This document shows positions 1 to 14,000 of a stretch of DNA of 64,000 bases, piece by piece (within the stretch, counting starts at the first letter, position 1; each line of letters starts with the position of its first letter). Where the stretch lies: positions 294,139 through 358,138 of the forward strand of contig VXBA01001878.1 in the NCBI GenBank assembly GCA_013399895.1, given 5' to 3'. The DNA comes from Serilophus lunatus. Its lineage: Eukaryota > Chordata > Aves > Passeriformes > Eurylaimidae. The position numbers and the translations under genes are program-made. The notes under the pieces are model-generated. The model made no database searches and was not told the origin of the DNA. It saw only the letters and a program-made list of their open reading frames with translations.

Positions 1-2084
1 ACTAAATAGCTAAACCAAAGTTTATCTTACCAGTTACTGAATTGCTTAGGGAACCTTAGAAACAAACACATAGTTCAGAACTGTTCTAATTCAAAGCCTG
101 TATATATAGTTATGAATATCCAATACTGTCTCTGATATACACATTTATTAGAAGTACTCTATATCAGCTGCCAGAACACTATTCATATGTTGGTTACAAA
201 ATAGAGAATGTGGGCATCTATATTATTATTGTGTCAGACCAAACCAGGCAAATCAGAAGATCAGCCAAAAAGTTGGCATCAATTATAAAACATCCTGGCT
301 AAGGTTAAGGGTTTATTTGAAGACAGAGTATCTCCATCAAAGCAGACTTAAACACAACAAAAAAAATTGGGCCTACAATATTCATTATTACTTAAATTCT
401 GGATTTTTTTGGACCTTTTTCTCTTCTCTCCATATCAATTAAGGACATACCTTACATTTCCTGAAGGAAAGCAAAATTATGAGGAAAAAATTTTTTTTCT
501 TGATTAAATTTTTTTTTTTTTGCAAATCTTACAATGGCAACAACCAAGCAATCCGTTCTACATGATTCACAGTTCAGAGTTTGAAAAAATTTTGCTGTTT
601 TCTCACTACTAACACAGGAATTCAGTCTTCATATTCCCGTTCCACTGCACAGGAAAAATTGGAAAGTTATAAAATTAGAAGAAAAGAGTACATTTGCACT
701 TTAATCACTTGTCTGGGATTGCTGCATGTAAATCAGACAGCCAAAGCCCATCAGCATATCAGAAATTATACTCATAGACTCTTACTGATATCACTTAACA
801 GTCTTGTTACATACTTTTTGTCACAGACATTTATGGAATCTAGATTTGGAAGGCTTTTTAACCTTTTCTTTTTTTTTAAAGTTAGAATAAAGGGAGGAAA
901 AAGAAGAGGAGCTTTACCTTTGTGATTTGTTGGAAATAAAATTTTATAAATATAGACAATTATTTAAAAAATCCTTCAATGAACTCCTTCACAGTATTGG
1001 GAAACTTTCAAGAAATATATGATTAGTTAAAAGTTCTGCTGTGTAATTCTTTGAATCCTGTACAACTTGCAATCACTTCCAGGGTACTGTAAATTGGTTT
1101 TGGAGAGATATTTAGTTGGTCATCTTTTTTACTTATACAGACACTGCAATCACTGGTTACTTCTTAGGGAGAGGCAGTGGAGATGGTCTTCAGGACAGTA
1201 AGTTGCCTTTTGTTTTTGGAGCACCAGCTAGTTAAATACTGGAACATACAGTGTTGATCTGTTCTCTGTTTTAAAATCATATCATCTTACTACATCTTTA
1301 TAATCAGTACATATACACTTCTAATTTCTTAAGGCTTACACTTTGCTTTTGTGGAATATTGAGTTTATATGTGTACACCAAGATTTTTCTGTATCACAAA
1401 ATAATGTGATAGCAAAAGGCCTTCTCAGCATAATGACCTTTTTATACAGTGGCATTGATTAGTATTAATAAGTTGATAGAATAAAAGTAAAAAATTATGT
1501 TCCAGAATAGGACAAAATAAAATGTTGCCACAAATTACCTTCATTGTCTTCAGAAAGCTTGAAAGTGTCCACCATCATAATCCAGTATTTCTGACTTTTA
1601 GTTTCTCATGAAAGGAATACTGAGAGACAGACTTGACAGCATAGATTTTCAGGCTAAGTAGTACCACTTTAATACTTGATCTCATATACAAAAGCAGGAG
1701 ATTCATGGAACAATCTCTTCTTTCCTATTTTTGTATCCAAAATTATTATTTTAGATAAATTCCAATAACATTTCACAGATTCTAAGGAGTGGTTAGTATA
1801 TTACATTTGTTAATATATCGTTCCTATGGCTAAATAACAATCTTCAAAACTGTCATTTAATTTCCCTTATAATTCTCCTTTAACCGCTGAAATTTAGTTT
1901 TAAAAGTCTGGATCTTAGAAGAATTTAAAAATAAAACAACTGATGATGAAAACAAAGTCACTGTCAAGACTGATAGTTTTGATATAAAAATACAGTAAAT
2001 ATAATGTGTTCCCTAACAACTGAAAATTTTTGAGAGTTCATAAGATAATTATTTTCATTATGTTATTTATCAGAATCTGCCACA
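1..2084. other. Unique AT-rich DNA, no gene seen
   Basis: No exon, RNA gene or recognisable transposon is visible. The stretch holds T-rich runs around 490-520 and scattered A/T homopolymers. An open frame of 114 codons at 581-925 begins with TTG and gives a low-complexity Phe/Lys/Arg-rich peptide with no recognisable domain, so I treat it as chance. Confidence 0.6.
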
Positions 2085-2165
2085 ATTATAAATATATATA
2101 TTTTTATATATTATAAATTTATATATATAGTATAAAATATATATATATTTATATTTATATAAAAA
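2085..2165. repeat. AT-rich low-complexity tract
   Basis: Almost pure A/T sequence made of imperfect TA and TTTATA units that is self-complementary over several short stretches. It resembles an interrupted (TA)n microsatellite. No flanking transposon ends are visible. Confidence 0.8.
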
Positions 2166-5100
2166 AAATTTTTTTCAGCAGTTCATATTTCTTCAGGAAG
2201 AAGTCCCTCAATGTTTTTTGTTTCTCAGGAAAAAAATAATTTGCATTATTCCACATAATTTTTATAGCGTAACTATTTTGAAACCAACATTTAAAAAGCC
2301 ATTAACCCAGAACAGAGAGTACAAATAATACTTGTCTGAAAAGATACGGCTGTCTAAATTTTTCTCCCAGTACACTAAAACTACTCTGCCTAGCAGATAG
2401 CTTCTAAAACAGCTCCCAGCTCTAAATGAGAACAAAAGTATCTGCTTTTTTTTTTACAAGTATATTCTTTAAACACCTCCACCACTTCCACAATCTTCTG
2501 GCTTCCATAGCTAGATAGGGATTAAAATCTGCCTGGCAGTCACTCATATTAATTCCATTGAGGAGTGGCAAAGTCAAATGGGGCACCACTGCCAAGGCTT
2601 GAGTGGCACTGCTCCCTCACAGCCAGCTTCCCTGCAGATTGATTGCTACCACAGCAGCAGAGATTCTCTCTGCTAATCTCCTCTAACTGTTGTTGACCTA
2701 TCTCTGCCTTCCACTCCCAAGTATACAATAAATCAAGCACATTTTACATGAAAAATGAAGTAATTACTCAGTGAATCCAATGGCTAATTGCACACAGAAG
2801 CCTCTGGGAGATATGGGACAAATCCATGTCACATTTTGAAAGGCAGAGAAGAAGTAAACTAAGTTAATAACTCTCAGACACAGACTGAGAGGGATTGAAA
2901 TGCACCATTTCTTCAAAGAAACCAATACCCTGCTTAAGGGAAATGGAAATTCTAGCTATATAGTTTAACTTTACAGCAACAGCAGGAGTGATTTTGAGGA
3001 AACATTGTACCAAAAGCAATCAGTTTCTGGAAAAAAATGTCATGGCCCTGCACTTCTTATGTCATATGTCATTATTACGTATTATTTAAAGTAACGTTCT
3101 CTTTTTTTATACACTCTTTCCACCTGCTCTGCAACTGTGTACTTCTGAGTTCCATAATTCCTCATTCAACTAATTCAGTTCACTTTCTGTCTCTTTCACC
3201 AGCTGCTTTCTCAATTGCTCCTTATCCAGCAAAACCCTTTCCAAACTCCTATTACCAATGCAGCACTATGGCTGCTTAAATGCCATGTACCTGAGCTAAC
3301 TGGCTTTCTCAGCCACATTGTGGAGGTAGAGAAGAAAAGGGACTGGAACAGGGAGAGAGCAGGTGAAAGACATATTCCATTGTTCCCATTTGAGTTCCCA
3401 GCCAGCCTTTGCTCAAAGCAGATCACAGCAGGTGTGATTAGTTTCACCTTTGCAGCTCTGATCTAAATGAAGTATTTTTGACATATTTGAACATAGCATC
3501 TCATCATCTAGACAGTAATAGGAACTGTAAGAGATGAAAACATGCTCAGTGACTTCTTTTAGCAGTAGTGAACTTCTGGTAAGTATCTACTGAACATATG
3601 TGCTTTTTCAACTTGGCTAAATTTGCTTGGATTGTCAGAGGACAGCAAAAGAAACATTCATGACACAAACGCCACTCCTCTGCCAAGTTTCAAGGTCACT
3701 TAAAATTTAGCTTTAAAAAGCAACACATTTCGCTCCAGCCTAGCTGCTGGAAACAGCTGAACCATTTTGGTGGACTTTTTTCCAAGTCATGGCTCTGAGA
3801 CGACTAGACAGAATGGAAAATTTTAGTTTAAATAGCTATAGAACCTGCCAAGCCTAATATGTTTAATGTGAGACATACACTATCACTTATTTCCTAGATG
3901 ATTCTATAGCAGTTACCTTCATCTTGCATAGCTACAGGGCTTTGCTAAGGTCTTGCCCAGAATTCAAGACACATCATCAAGATACAGCTGAGCAGCTCAT
4001 GAGTTCTTTTAAGGGAAGGGGAAAAAGAAAAACAAAAACCCCTCAAAATCAAAATTTTTCTTTTTTTTTTTTTTTTTCCAATTAGTTCTGTAAAAATACA
4101 AAATTTAAAAAATTGCAGTGACCCTTGGATATTAAATTTGGATGTTTGTCCTTCTCTTTATTGGTAATACTTCTCAGCAGGGGATACAAGCCTACTTACA
4201 TTAGGGGAGTTAATATCATGAGAAAGAAAAATAAGAACAAATCCCCTACCTAGAGTTTCTTTAGCTACCTGAAATAAAGCATATTTAGACTCCAAATTTT
4301 GGATTAAAGATTTTAGTTCAGTAACAGAATTTAAAGATATTCTAAAAGTAGAAGACAGGAAACATTTATCCAAGAGTTAAAAAAAAATAAAATAATACAG
4401 ACAAATATTCAAAAGCAAAGACCAAAAAGCTCTTGGGCTTTGGAAGATCTGAGGTAATTGGGTTTGATCAGATAAAAAGGAAGGCAATTATTTACATAAC
4501 AACAAAAAACCCACAGAGGAAAAATAATCTTTCGTAATATCTTAGAAACAATCAGACATTGAACATTATTTTCATGCAGCCATGTTTTATTGTCTCCTTA
4601 GGCTTAATCAACATGCATGGATAAGCTGGAGATACTCAGAAATTAAAACTTCAGTCTTGCTATCTATGTTTCTTTAAGTTCTCTTCAAAAAGTTTAACTT
4701 TGTTATTCTAAAGTACTTCTTTATATAAAGCAAACAAAATTTCCTTCCTTTGTAGCACAGCAAAACAAGTGAAGCGTCACTTATTGGCACACATCACCTG
4801 TTGATGCTTGATGGATGATACAGGTAATATTGCAGACATTGCAGCAAAGATGTTAAACTTGAAAAGTTTGCACTAATCAGTACTACAAGGTGAATAGAGA
4901 GACGGGCACATTAAATGGACATTATATCACATATGTGTGTGTAACTGTATGCTAGAAAGGAGATTACTTCTTACCTCTTTTTAACAATTACTTTTTCAGG
5001 ATAGCTTTGAATTCAGTTCATTGGGCCTTTCAAACCCAAATTTCTGGCATCATTTCAGAACACCTGAATGTCACTGTCTGCACCTCAAAGTGGAGAGGAC

Positions 5101-7004
5101 AGGAAAGACAGGAGTATCCTACTTTGATGCATTCATATATCTCATGGGTTTGAGGAAAAAATATGTTTTGCTCAGGTGTTAATTGTTCGAACAGAGGAAG
5201 GACACTCAAAAGAAGGTAAATGAGTTTGCTCTGAGCTTTGTGCTGACATGGCTAGCACTTCAGTTAACTTGGTTACACATAGACCAGCCTGAAACACAAA
5301 AACAACACCAGGAGTCAACATGGCAATATATTAGCGTCACAGAAAGGCTGTATGTGGGGTGAATTGCTTTGATTTCTAATTTATGCAAAAAAACTTTAAT
5401 GCTGTAGAAACCAATCCTTTTTTAATCCAGAAATACTCTAATGAAAAATTTCTGAGAATGAGTATTTCTTCTTAATTATACTGAAAATGGACATCTACAC
5501 AAATACATGTACTTACATGATCAAAGCCCAGCAATGTCATTAACTCCTAAACATATTTTTATATTTACATATATAAAACATTTTTCTAGGAAAATATTTT
5601 GCTGACAAGGAAATATAAAGGAATGGAGTAAACATACTAGCTTCTTAAACATTACCCTTTGCAGAGAAAATAAACAATGTAGAAAAAGATAAAAGAATTA
5701 AGAAATGTGTCTGTTTTCAAAAACATGTATGTTTTTTAAACTGTACCAAGAGTCATTTAAGTATACATTTTTTGCATTACCTTTTTGTTAAATTTACAAA
5801 CATCTTTAGCCTTTTCTCAGTAATTACTCAAAAAAAAATAAAAGGATTTTTCATGTTTATGCAGTGAAATGGTATCATCTCAGTTCTATTTTCTTGTAGT
5901 GTAATCCAAAATACTTTATGCTAGGTAAAAATTATCAGACATGTTTACTGAAACACTTGAAATATAACCACTGTTTCTTTTGAAGTATTTGTATAATCAT
6001 TGCAGAAACTCTAATTTTCTGAAGAGTTTTTTGTTTCCTCCTCACTCACCTTCAGTATTTCCATATTGCCTCTAAAGGAAACAATGAATTATCTTTTTAA
6101 CATCACATTTGTCTTCTAAGTACTTATTACTATGCCAATAGTCTTTTTAAACTGCATAAAGGACAACCTTAAATCACTTTGGAAAAAAACATACTGCTAC
6201 ACATTGAACCAAATATTAAACCTCTGAACCTCTTGCAACTCAGTTTTTGCTTTATACCTGTTACAAGACTATGCAGTGATAAAACAGTGGATTTGATGAT
6301 AAAGTGCTGAATCTGACACATTGAAGATAAATGAGAATTACTGATAGAAAGCTGCTCTACTTTTGCTGCACTGTATGGGAAGGTGGGTTTATTTCCATCT
6401 CCCTGTCATGTACCTGAAAACAACAGGCCTTATGCCTCCTTAATCTCAATGGGTTACCTTCATAAGCTCTTTAAAAGTTATATATGGAAGCTGGAGTAAG
6501 CCGATTAGCAGTGGCTGTTTGCAATCGGACATCAGCAAAGTACATAATAATACTGCAACATTACTGAGAATACAGAATGAGGATGGTACCACTGGAAAGA
6601 TATAGCAATGTTATTTAAGACATAGAAGGGTCACATAAAACTCAGAAAGCAACCATGTACCTTTTCAAACTCCATCTTTTCCATCCTGAAACAGCCATTC
6701 AAAATTTCCTGACTTAGAAGAGGGCACCTTTGCTGACACTACTCAACCTAAAAAAGCTTCACTGTAGATGACTTTCTAGATAGGTATTTGCTCTATCAAA
6801 TTTTGACTTTCTGAAATTCTACAACAATGATCGACAGCACTCTATTAGGTATATTTTATTGAAATACTATCAATATACCTAACACTATCCAAGATAGGTT
6901 TTGTATTTCTTACTGGATTAATGCAGCATTTAAGAATTCACAGTAGTATTTTGCACTGGAATATTCCCTCACTACTATTTCTACTGTGACAATGGTTCAG
7001 TAAA
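2166..7004. other. Unique AT-rich DNA, no gene seen
   Basis: No exon or known repeat recognised. There is a T-run at about 4061-4078. A slightly more GC-rich patch occurs at about 2560-2710. An 11-bp perfect inverted repeat lies at 6845-6855 and 6882-6892. Open frames here are under 85 codons and overlap on both strands, as expected by chance. Confidence 0.55.
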
Positions 7005-7060
7005 ATCATCATAGAACCATAGGATGATTTGAGTTGAAGGGACCTTAATGATCACCTAGT
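7005..7060 (-). mobile_element. CR1 LINE 3' end, outer element (part 1)
   Basis: The plus strand reads atcatcatagaaccatagga and then a run close to ttgaagggaccttaatgatcacc. This is the reverse complement of the avian CR1 3' end, where the sense strand ends with repeated ATTCTATGA-like units. The element therefore lies on the minus strand. The match stops at the phrase corresponding to 'atctagttcca' and resumes near 7349, on the far side of an inserted second CR1. Together the two pieces make one interrupted element. Family assignment is from memory of CR1 consensus text, without an alignment. Confidence 0.8.
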
Positions 7061-7348
7061 TTCACAGAATCAACAAAGTTGTAAAAGACCATTTTGATCA
7101 TCGAGTCCAACCTATTACCTAACACCATCCCATCATCTAAACCATGGCACTAAGTACCTCATCCAATCTTTTCTTGAACACATCCAGGGATGATGACTCA
7201 ACCACTAACCCTAACCCACAGCATCTCCCTTTCCAATGGGGAATCACTCTTTCTGTGAAAAAGTTTTTCCTAATATCTAGTCTAAACCTCCCCTGATGCA
7301 GCTTAAGACTGTGTCCTCTTATTCTGTCACTGGCAGCGTGAGAGAAGC
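7061..7348 (-). mobile_element. Nested CR1 LINE 3' fragment
   Basis: A second CR1 3' end begins at 7062 (tcacagaatcaacaaagttg) and belongs to a different subfamily from the flanking element. Its 3' UTR text includes the equivalents of 'gatcatcgagtccaacc', 'accatggcactaagt', 'ccagggatgatgactcaacc' and 'taaacctcccctg'. It is 5'-truncated near 7340-7348, where the flanking CR1 resumes. CR1 elements usually insert 5'-truncated and without clear target-site duplications, and none is visible here. The short accctaaccc string inside it is a chance variant of the 3' UTR, so it is not a telomeric array. Confidence 0.75.
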
Positions 7349-8012
7349 CACAGCAGGGACACCCTTCCACTAGACCAAGTTGATCAGAGCCCTGTCCAGC
7401 TTGGCCTTTAATACTTCCAGGGATGAGGCATCCTCAGAATCTCTTCCTAATATCTAGCCTAAACCTACCCTCTTACAGTGTAAAGACAATGCCATTTTCC
7501 TGTCACCATATGCCCTTGTCAAAAGTTCCTCTCCAGCTTTCTTGCAGACCCCCTTTAGGTACCAGAAGGTGCTATAATGTCTCCCTGGGGCCTTCCCTTC
7601 TCGATGCTGAACTCCCCCAACCCTCTCAGCCTGTATTCATAGGAGAAGGGGGCTTTTCTTGTTGGGGGCCCCAGAGCTGGATGCAATACTCCAAGTGGAG
7701 TCTCATGAGAGTGAAGTAGAGGGGAAGAATCATCTCCCTTGACCTGCTGGCCACACATCATTTCATGCGCTTGGCTTTCTGGGCTGCAAGCTCACACTGA
7801 CAGGATGTGTCAAGTTTCTCATCCATCAGCATCCTCAAGTCTTTCTTCTCAGGACTGCTCTCAATCTATTCTCCACCCAGCCTGTATTTATGTTTCAGGT
7901 TTCCCCAACTTACATGCAGGAATTTGTATTTGGCATTGTTGAACTTCATGAAGTTCCCACGGGCCCACCTCCCTAGCTTCTCAAGGTCCCTCTGGATGGT
8001 ATCCCTTCCCTT
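7349..8012 (-). mobile_element. CR1 LINE 3' portion, outer element (part 2)
   Basis: The outer CR1 resumes with the equivalent of 'cagggacacccttccactagacc' and runs through 3' UTR sequence into the end of ORF2. On the minus strand it encodes a peptide containing FMKFNNAKYKFLH and HKYRLGGE, which match the C-terminal region of CR1 reverse transcriptase. Compared with the CR1 layout I recall, two internal stretches are missing: just after about 7437, and around 7650 before the 'ccccagagctgg' phrase. The element is 5'-truncated exactly where a CA microsatellite starts. The coding remains are dead: short, shifted and lacking the catalytic motifs. Confidence 0.8.
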
Positions 8013-8013
8013 T

Positions 8014-8044
<31 letters not shown>

Positions 8045-8091
8045 TATACATATGTGTGTGTATGTTCTCTGTGTGTGTGTCTGTATGTACC
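8014..8091. repeat. (CA)n/(TG)n microsatellite
   Basis: An uninterrupted AC run covers 8014-8040 (about 13 units). It is followed by TACATATACATATG and then TG-rich sequence with two short (TG) runs to about 8091. The CA arm followed by a TG arm is self-complementary and could form a hairpin. It sits at the 5'-truncation point of the CR1 on its left. Confidence 0.9.
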
Positions 8092-11000
8092 TTCTCCACT
8101 TAATGAGGCAGCTAAACCAATGTTGAATAAAACATGATACCTAATATCCCCTTCTGAAAAGATTTTAGCCTGACATGCATCTTTTGAAACACTATCTGTG
8201 TCATGTTTGCCCATTTGTCAGTCCTGAATAACACTAAAAATTGAGAGCACAGACAAGAGTTGGTTGAAATAAAATATAAGGCAGAATAGCATATATGTTA
8301 GCTAAAGTTCTGTATGATTCTCCTCTGAGATCAGACAACCTTTTGATTTAATTTCTCCTGACAGTTCAGTGTAATATCATAATAGACAGAATGTCCTTGG
8401 TTATCACTTTTGCTTCCTCAGACTGTTTGTCCTTGTCTAGTGCAGATGCTTTTTCTAGACCAAACCACTTTTCAGACAAGGCAAATGAACTAGAAATATT
8501 TTACCCACCATTTTAGGTGAAAATTTTTGTTGCAATTCTAAGTATTGAGTACCTTTCCTCATCATACAGCAATGTGGAAGGGGAACTAGGATGTACGGTA
8601 CCTGCCAATAGATTGATGAGCATACATGCCAACTTTTAAGGATAGATATATGCCCTATTTATATCAGAAACTCTCCAGGTCAGGTTCTGATATGCCCATA
8701 GCCCAAGTTCCTTAATATCCTGAGTACATTAGCATATGTCTGTAGTTTTGTTGACCAAGGACAACTACAGCTAAGCAGAGAACATCACAGACTATACAAT
8801 AACTCCTAAGTATTATAGAGGTGGTGTCAGACTTTGGCACAGTTGTATTACAGAAAAGAATGTGATCAGAAATAGTGATGCCCGACTTGGTGAAGTAAAG
8901 CCCTCTCTTCACCCTGTAATATATATAGCCAGAGATACTGGCATAGTCACCTAGAGGTATAAAGGTGTCTAACCTTAGCAGGGTCAGATCCTAATGCTCA
9001 GATCCTAAAAGTGGATTAATGACAAATCCAAAGTAACACATGGTATTTAGGGTAGATTAGGCCATACAAAATATTTATATAATTGAAATTGCTTTTTAAT
9101 GCCAGTGTTGGAACAGAAAACGTTGAAAATTCTTCCTTAATACATTCCTATACACCTGGATATGTGGCAAAACCAGAAATATTTGTTAAATGATTTCTCT
9201 CTTGAATCCTAGTTTAAATGTATTTTTTAATAATAATGATTCTCACCTATCTTTTCATTTGTACATCTCTACAGTTTTGTTACTACAATCATTTTATCCT
9301 AGGGAAAACATGACAATGATGAGCGACATCTCTTTCCCCATAATATACCAGTAAAGATGGGAAAAAACACCTCATTTGGCATGATCCCAGATCTGGTCAA
9401 TCTGTTTCCTTTTCATTCTTTGAATGTTCATATTAGAGAGACAGATGGCAATGCAATACAGGAAAAAAAGTTAGATGGACCATTTTGACCAAACATAAAG
9501 TGAATACAATTTTATCAGAATATTCAATTATTCTTTTGCAGTTACTGTTCCACAACCTACTAAAAATATTTCTAAACTTGCAAGCTTATTCTAATTTCTC
9601 AAACTGGGAATTAAACTTCTCCCTGGAAAGGCTCAATATCCTACTCTTCATGGTTCACATGCCTCATTAATTGCCATTTCTTCATTGTAATGACTGCAGA
9701 GGTTTTTAAGGAACAACAGAGGTAATCTAGCTTTGAAAAGAGCTAAGAATGGATGGAAAATCCTTGTTCTTCCCTTTTGTGTACTTAAGGTGTACAAGAA
9801 ATGCTTTGAGAATGAGAAATTGATTGGCTGAAGTTTAAGCCACCAGTAGAAATCTCTCAAGAATACACACTGAAGATGTTTTTAAGTAGGATGATATCCA
9901 AATCTCTCTGAGACTGTGGTTTTTAAACTGATTTCTTTACTATTTTTATCCCATTAAATAATACCTCTACCAGTTAGTTAGCCATGCTGAAAAGCTCACA
10001 GCAAATATTTTTGGTAAACCAAAGAAGGCATAAAACTAGATCTGTAGGCTATACAGAAAATAATTTTATTTGATTTAAATCAATGATACCTACTGCAGAA
10101 GGTGGTGCAACTAAGACCTGCCTAAGATTTCATTGTAAATATACTTCTGTAGTACTGAAAGGTAAGTGCAAGTCATTGAAAATTATTTAATCTCCTTTTA
10201 AATCTATGATTACAATTTGCACATCCAAAGAACAGGCCAGTTACATTCTCTTTCCTAGTCAATTCTGTAGACCTATATTAACTCATGAAAATGTGGATAT
10301 GTACAAAAAGATTCTATATAGAAAGTGATGGAGGACTGCCCACTGGAGTGGCAAATCTCTGTTTTAGCTCTTAGTACAAAACAATAGCTTTACATTGCTT
10401 ACAAATATTGTCCTGTGCTTTCCTGGTCCCATCTGGCTTTCAGTACTGTGAGATAATCACCCATCCATTTAGTCAACATGGCCAGTTTTCCTTCACTTCA
10501 ACAACAGCAACAGAATTATTGAATTTGTCTTTTAAATTCTGGTAAAAACAGTTAATTAAGTACATAGACACTAAACAGACCAGTACATCCAAAGCCTAAC
10601 ATGTTATCATTGCCAATAAAGGATTTCAGTTCAAGTATCCAACTGCTGTCCTCTGGATGGAAAATCACTGTAATGTTACCTTTAATTTATCTCACCTATT
10701 GCATTTATTTAAGATGTGATAAATAATGAAAACTAAAAAGGGATTCAAGTTCATTATGCTCTTGGAAAGTGCTCAGAATGAACCTTATTAGGACTTTGTT
10801 CTCAGACATTCTACTGGACTGGAGTCTAGAAATAAAAGACATTTTAAAAAAACCCCAAGCAAACATATACCAAATCATTCACCCAGGTCACTAGACCAAT
10901 ATCCTGATATAAGAATTAAAGTGAATAAGAATGAGATAACACATTTTTAACATGGTATTTTATTGAATGACCTAGTCTTTCAACCTTACTCCTGAATGTA

Positions 11001-14000
11001 AAAGTGGCATATAAACACTTCTATCTAATATTTTTCCTTTTTTTCCCCCACCCTTTGATTAAGCTGCTTTAAAAAAATATATATATATTTACTATAAATT
11101 TTTTTAGCCCCTTACACAATGGAGTTGCATTTGAGGTTTCTGGTTTTTCTTGAACACAAATGAAGGAAAGGAAAGCCATTTATTTTCTCTGTAAATACAG
11201 TACATATAAATTAATGAGCTTTCAAACAGTGAATTAGAACATCCCAAAAGATAAACTATATGAACTCCAGTGATGGAATGATATAGCAGTCTTTATCCTA
11301 ATGTATATAGGCCATGTGTGAGACAGTGTTATGTAGAGCCACTATAGCAACAAAGCAGTGTGTTAAGTCAGCTGAAAATTGTAAAGTGCATTAGATATGA
11401 AAGACTTTGAGGGGTTTTTATGCTCTTGGCAGATCAGACCCATATTAGTACTTTATATTAACAATCTCTATTATACATAAGTCCGAAAACAAGCAAGAAT
11501 CACTTCAGGCTCTAAAAATGATTGTACACTTGAGTTAGGAGAACACTTTGTTTGTAAAATCCTTTGAAGGTAAGTCCTAAGCAGAGCTTTTAATCTACAC
11601 AAGCAGCAAATTAGAGTGCAGGCAGGCCTGCACACAGTTGCATTAGAGAAACTTGTGAATGATTTTGAGGAAAAGTACATGATTGATGCAATGTTCTGAA
11701 AAGCAAATAACAAAAAATAATTAATTTTTAAAAGACATTAGAAATTCTGAGATCTAAACCCACAATTGTATACTATTTCTCTTCCTTCAAATTATGACCT
11801 ACACAGTTTTTATCAGCTGGAAATGTTCCCATCATTAATATTTTTTAAAGGAAAATAATACAATTTAATCTAATTCCTGGGACTTGGTGACATGGGATTC
11901 TATTTCTGAATGTGTCCATAAAAATCAAGCAAATAGTTCTGTTCTTATAAGACTGTATCCATTAGTATTTTTGTTCATTAATATGGTTCTTAGTGTATTT
12001 TCTATGATTAGAACATTTTAAGAACAGAACACCATATCTATTTTCAGTAAGATTTTGATTTTTCATTCTATTTACAAAAAACATTTATTAAATATATAGA
12101 TAAATACTCACTAAACTAACTATATCAGTTTCCCCATCAAATCCAAAGTAAATCTCTTTGAGTTCTTGGCAGTTTAGATCCTTAAGAAAAACCTGCAGTC
12201 TGCTTCAGTGTTATTTCAGTTGTCATATTTTATTCTCTCAAATTTAATTGTGATGAAGTCTAGCCCTCCTGTATCCATCCCTAAGTAAACATTGTTGGGT
12301 GAAAATAACAGGTTTCATGGGTCTTTCTTCCAGTTCTATCTTTCATTTAGCTGTAGGAAGTCCTGTGGAACAGCAGCAGCCACAGTGCTGTTGCAGAGAT
12401 GGCAGCACACATCGGTACTCAGTTATTGAAATGCACTATGAATTTTAAAATGGCTTTTTATGTAAGGAGTGATGAAAGACATAATCATTAACACTGAGGA
12501 TAATTCTTTCTTTTGTGGTTCCACAAGAGACGCTCTTTTCTGTTCTTTCACAAGGTGCCATCTCATCCTATGACTTCCAGAGGCCAGGTGTTTCAAATCA
12601 TGAGTTTTTTTACTAAACCATGCCTATAATAAAAATTTTCAAATAAAAGATGGAACAGGTACATCAAAAGCCTGTAACTAAATTCAGGCTGCCCGTTAGG
12701 AAGCCTTCATACCCCGTTAGCTCCTAGAAGGTATATGTGATGACTGAGAAGGCAACCTCTGACCCACTGGGTTTTTCATGCTCTAACTAGTAAGTAGGAA
12801 ACAACAGGGGTTGAGAGGAGCTCTATGAAACAGTGCTTGTCAGAGCGTGACAAATTGGAAAATGGGCTCTTCTGTATTCTGTAATGACAAGAATATTTAA
12901 TAGGCTATGTAGGGGGTACATTAAAAAAAGATGCTAGCTAGCCTGAAAGTACACTCCTGGGGTGAAGTCCTAGTCCCTCTTGAAGTCAATTGAAAAAAGT
13001 TCCATCAGATTGAATGAGGCCATAATTTCACTCCTGGTGTACAACCAACTGAAAGCATGTATTTAATTTTACAATAGATAAGAATTCTGATGTATGCTTT
13101 TTGATTCTACACAAAACACTAAAAAGAGCTGTTTAGGTGAAATGGAATATGCCATTACAACTCCTGAGGCTTAAAATAAACCAAGCCAATTTAATTTTTT
13201 CTTCCTACTACACCACTGTCCAAATGAGAATCTGCTTTTAGATGCAAAGTAGTGAATTATGTCAGTTGCACTTTTTTATCCTACAATTCAACAGGATTTA
13301 GAGGACCACAAAGTGAATTATTGAAGATCAGCTTGCAAGAGTGCAAAATAAAATTTACGTAAGTTGGCTTTTCCCCACTCTTGGCTCATAACTCCAATAT
13401 TAGTAATTTTGCTCCCACTGACATTTATAAGGATTGTGACTACGGAAAGACTGAAAAAAAAAAACTATTGTAAAGAAGTGGTCTAAGGACTGAGGCATCA
13501 ACCTAAGATCTGTGTTAAACTCCTTTCTCTTCCAGTAATATCTTGGCGAAGTCACTTTGGACTCAATTTTTAAAGATGTTCAGCTTCAAGAAATACAGTC
13601 AAGCACCAAATTAGATTTTCAAAAAGCATTTAATTTATTTTTTTTTCTAACTTCTATGCTTACTTTACAGAATGGGGGGAAAAGTAGAGGTTCCTCAGAA
13701 AGCCCTAACAGAACTTTCACACCTGTGAAATATTTCTGCACACATTATTTATGAGCAGCTTAACAGTCAGAAGAGAAAGACAGCAACAAAGAAGTCTGTA
13801 ATTACAGTATTTTTCCTTAGAATTAGATATATGCTTTTAATCAATTTTTACATATATATATATGTATAAACAGATGTATGGCGAAGTAATAAAGTATGAA
13901 TAAAGGTAGCAGACTTGGCCTGAAAATTATTTTGTTTTCACATGCAACATTAATTACTATTTGGGTTAGACTGATGTACCACTTATTATTCAGAAATGGT

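Noticed and set aside
581..925. 114-codon forward open frame
   Set aside because: It starts with TTG and gives a peptide with low-complexity Phe and Lys/Arg stretches, with no domain or codon-bias signal; expected by chance in AT-rich DNA.
7201..7220. accctaaccc as telomere-like repeat
   Set aside because: Fewer than two units, inside CR1 3' UTR text; a chance variant.
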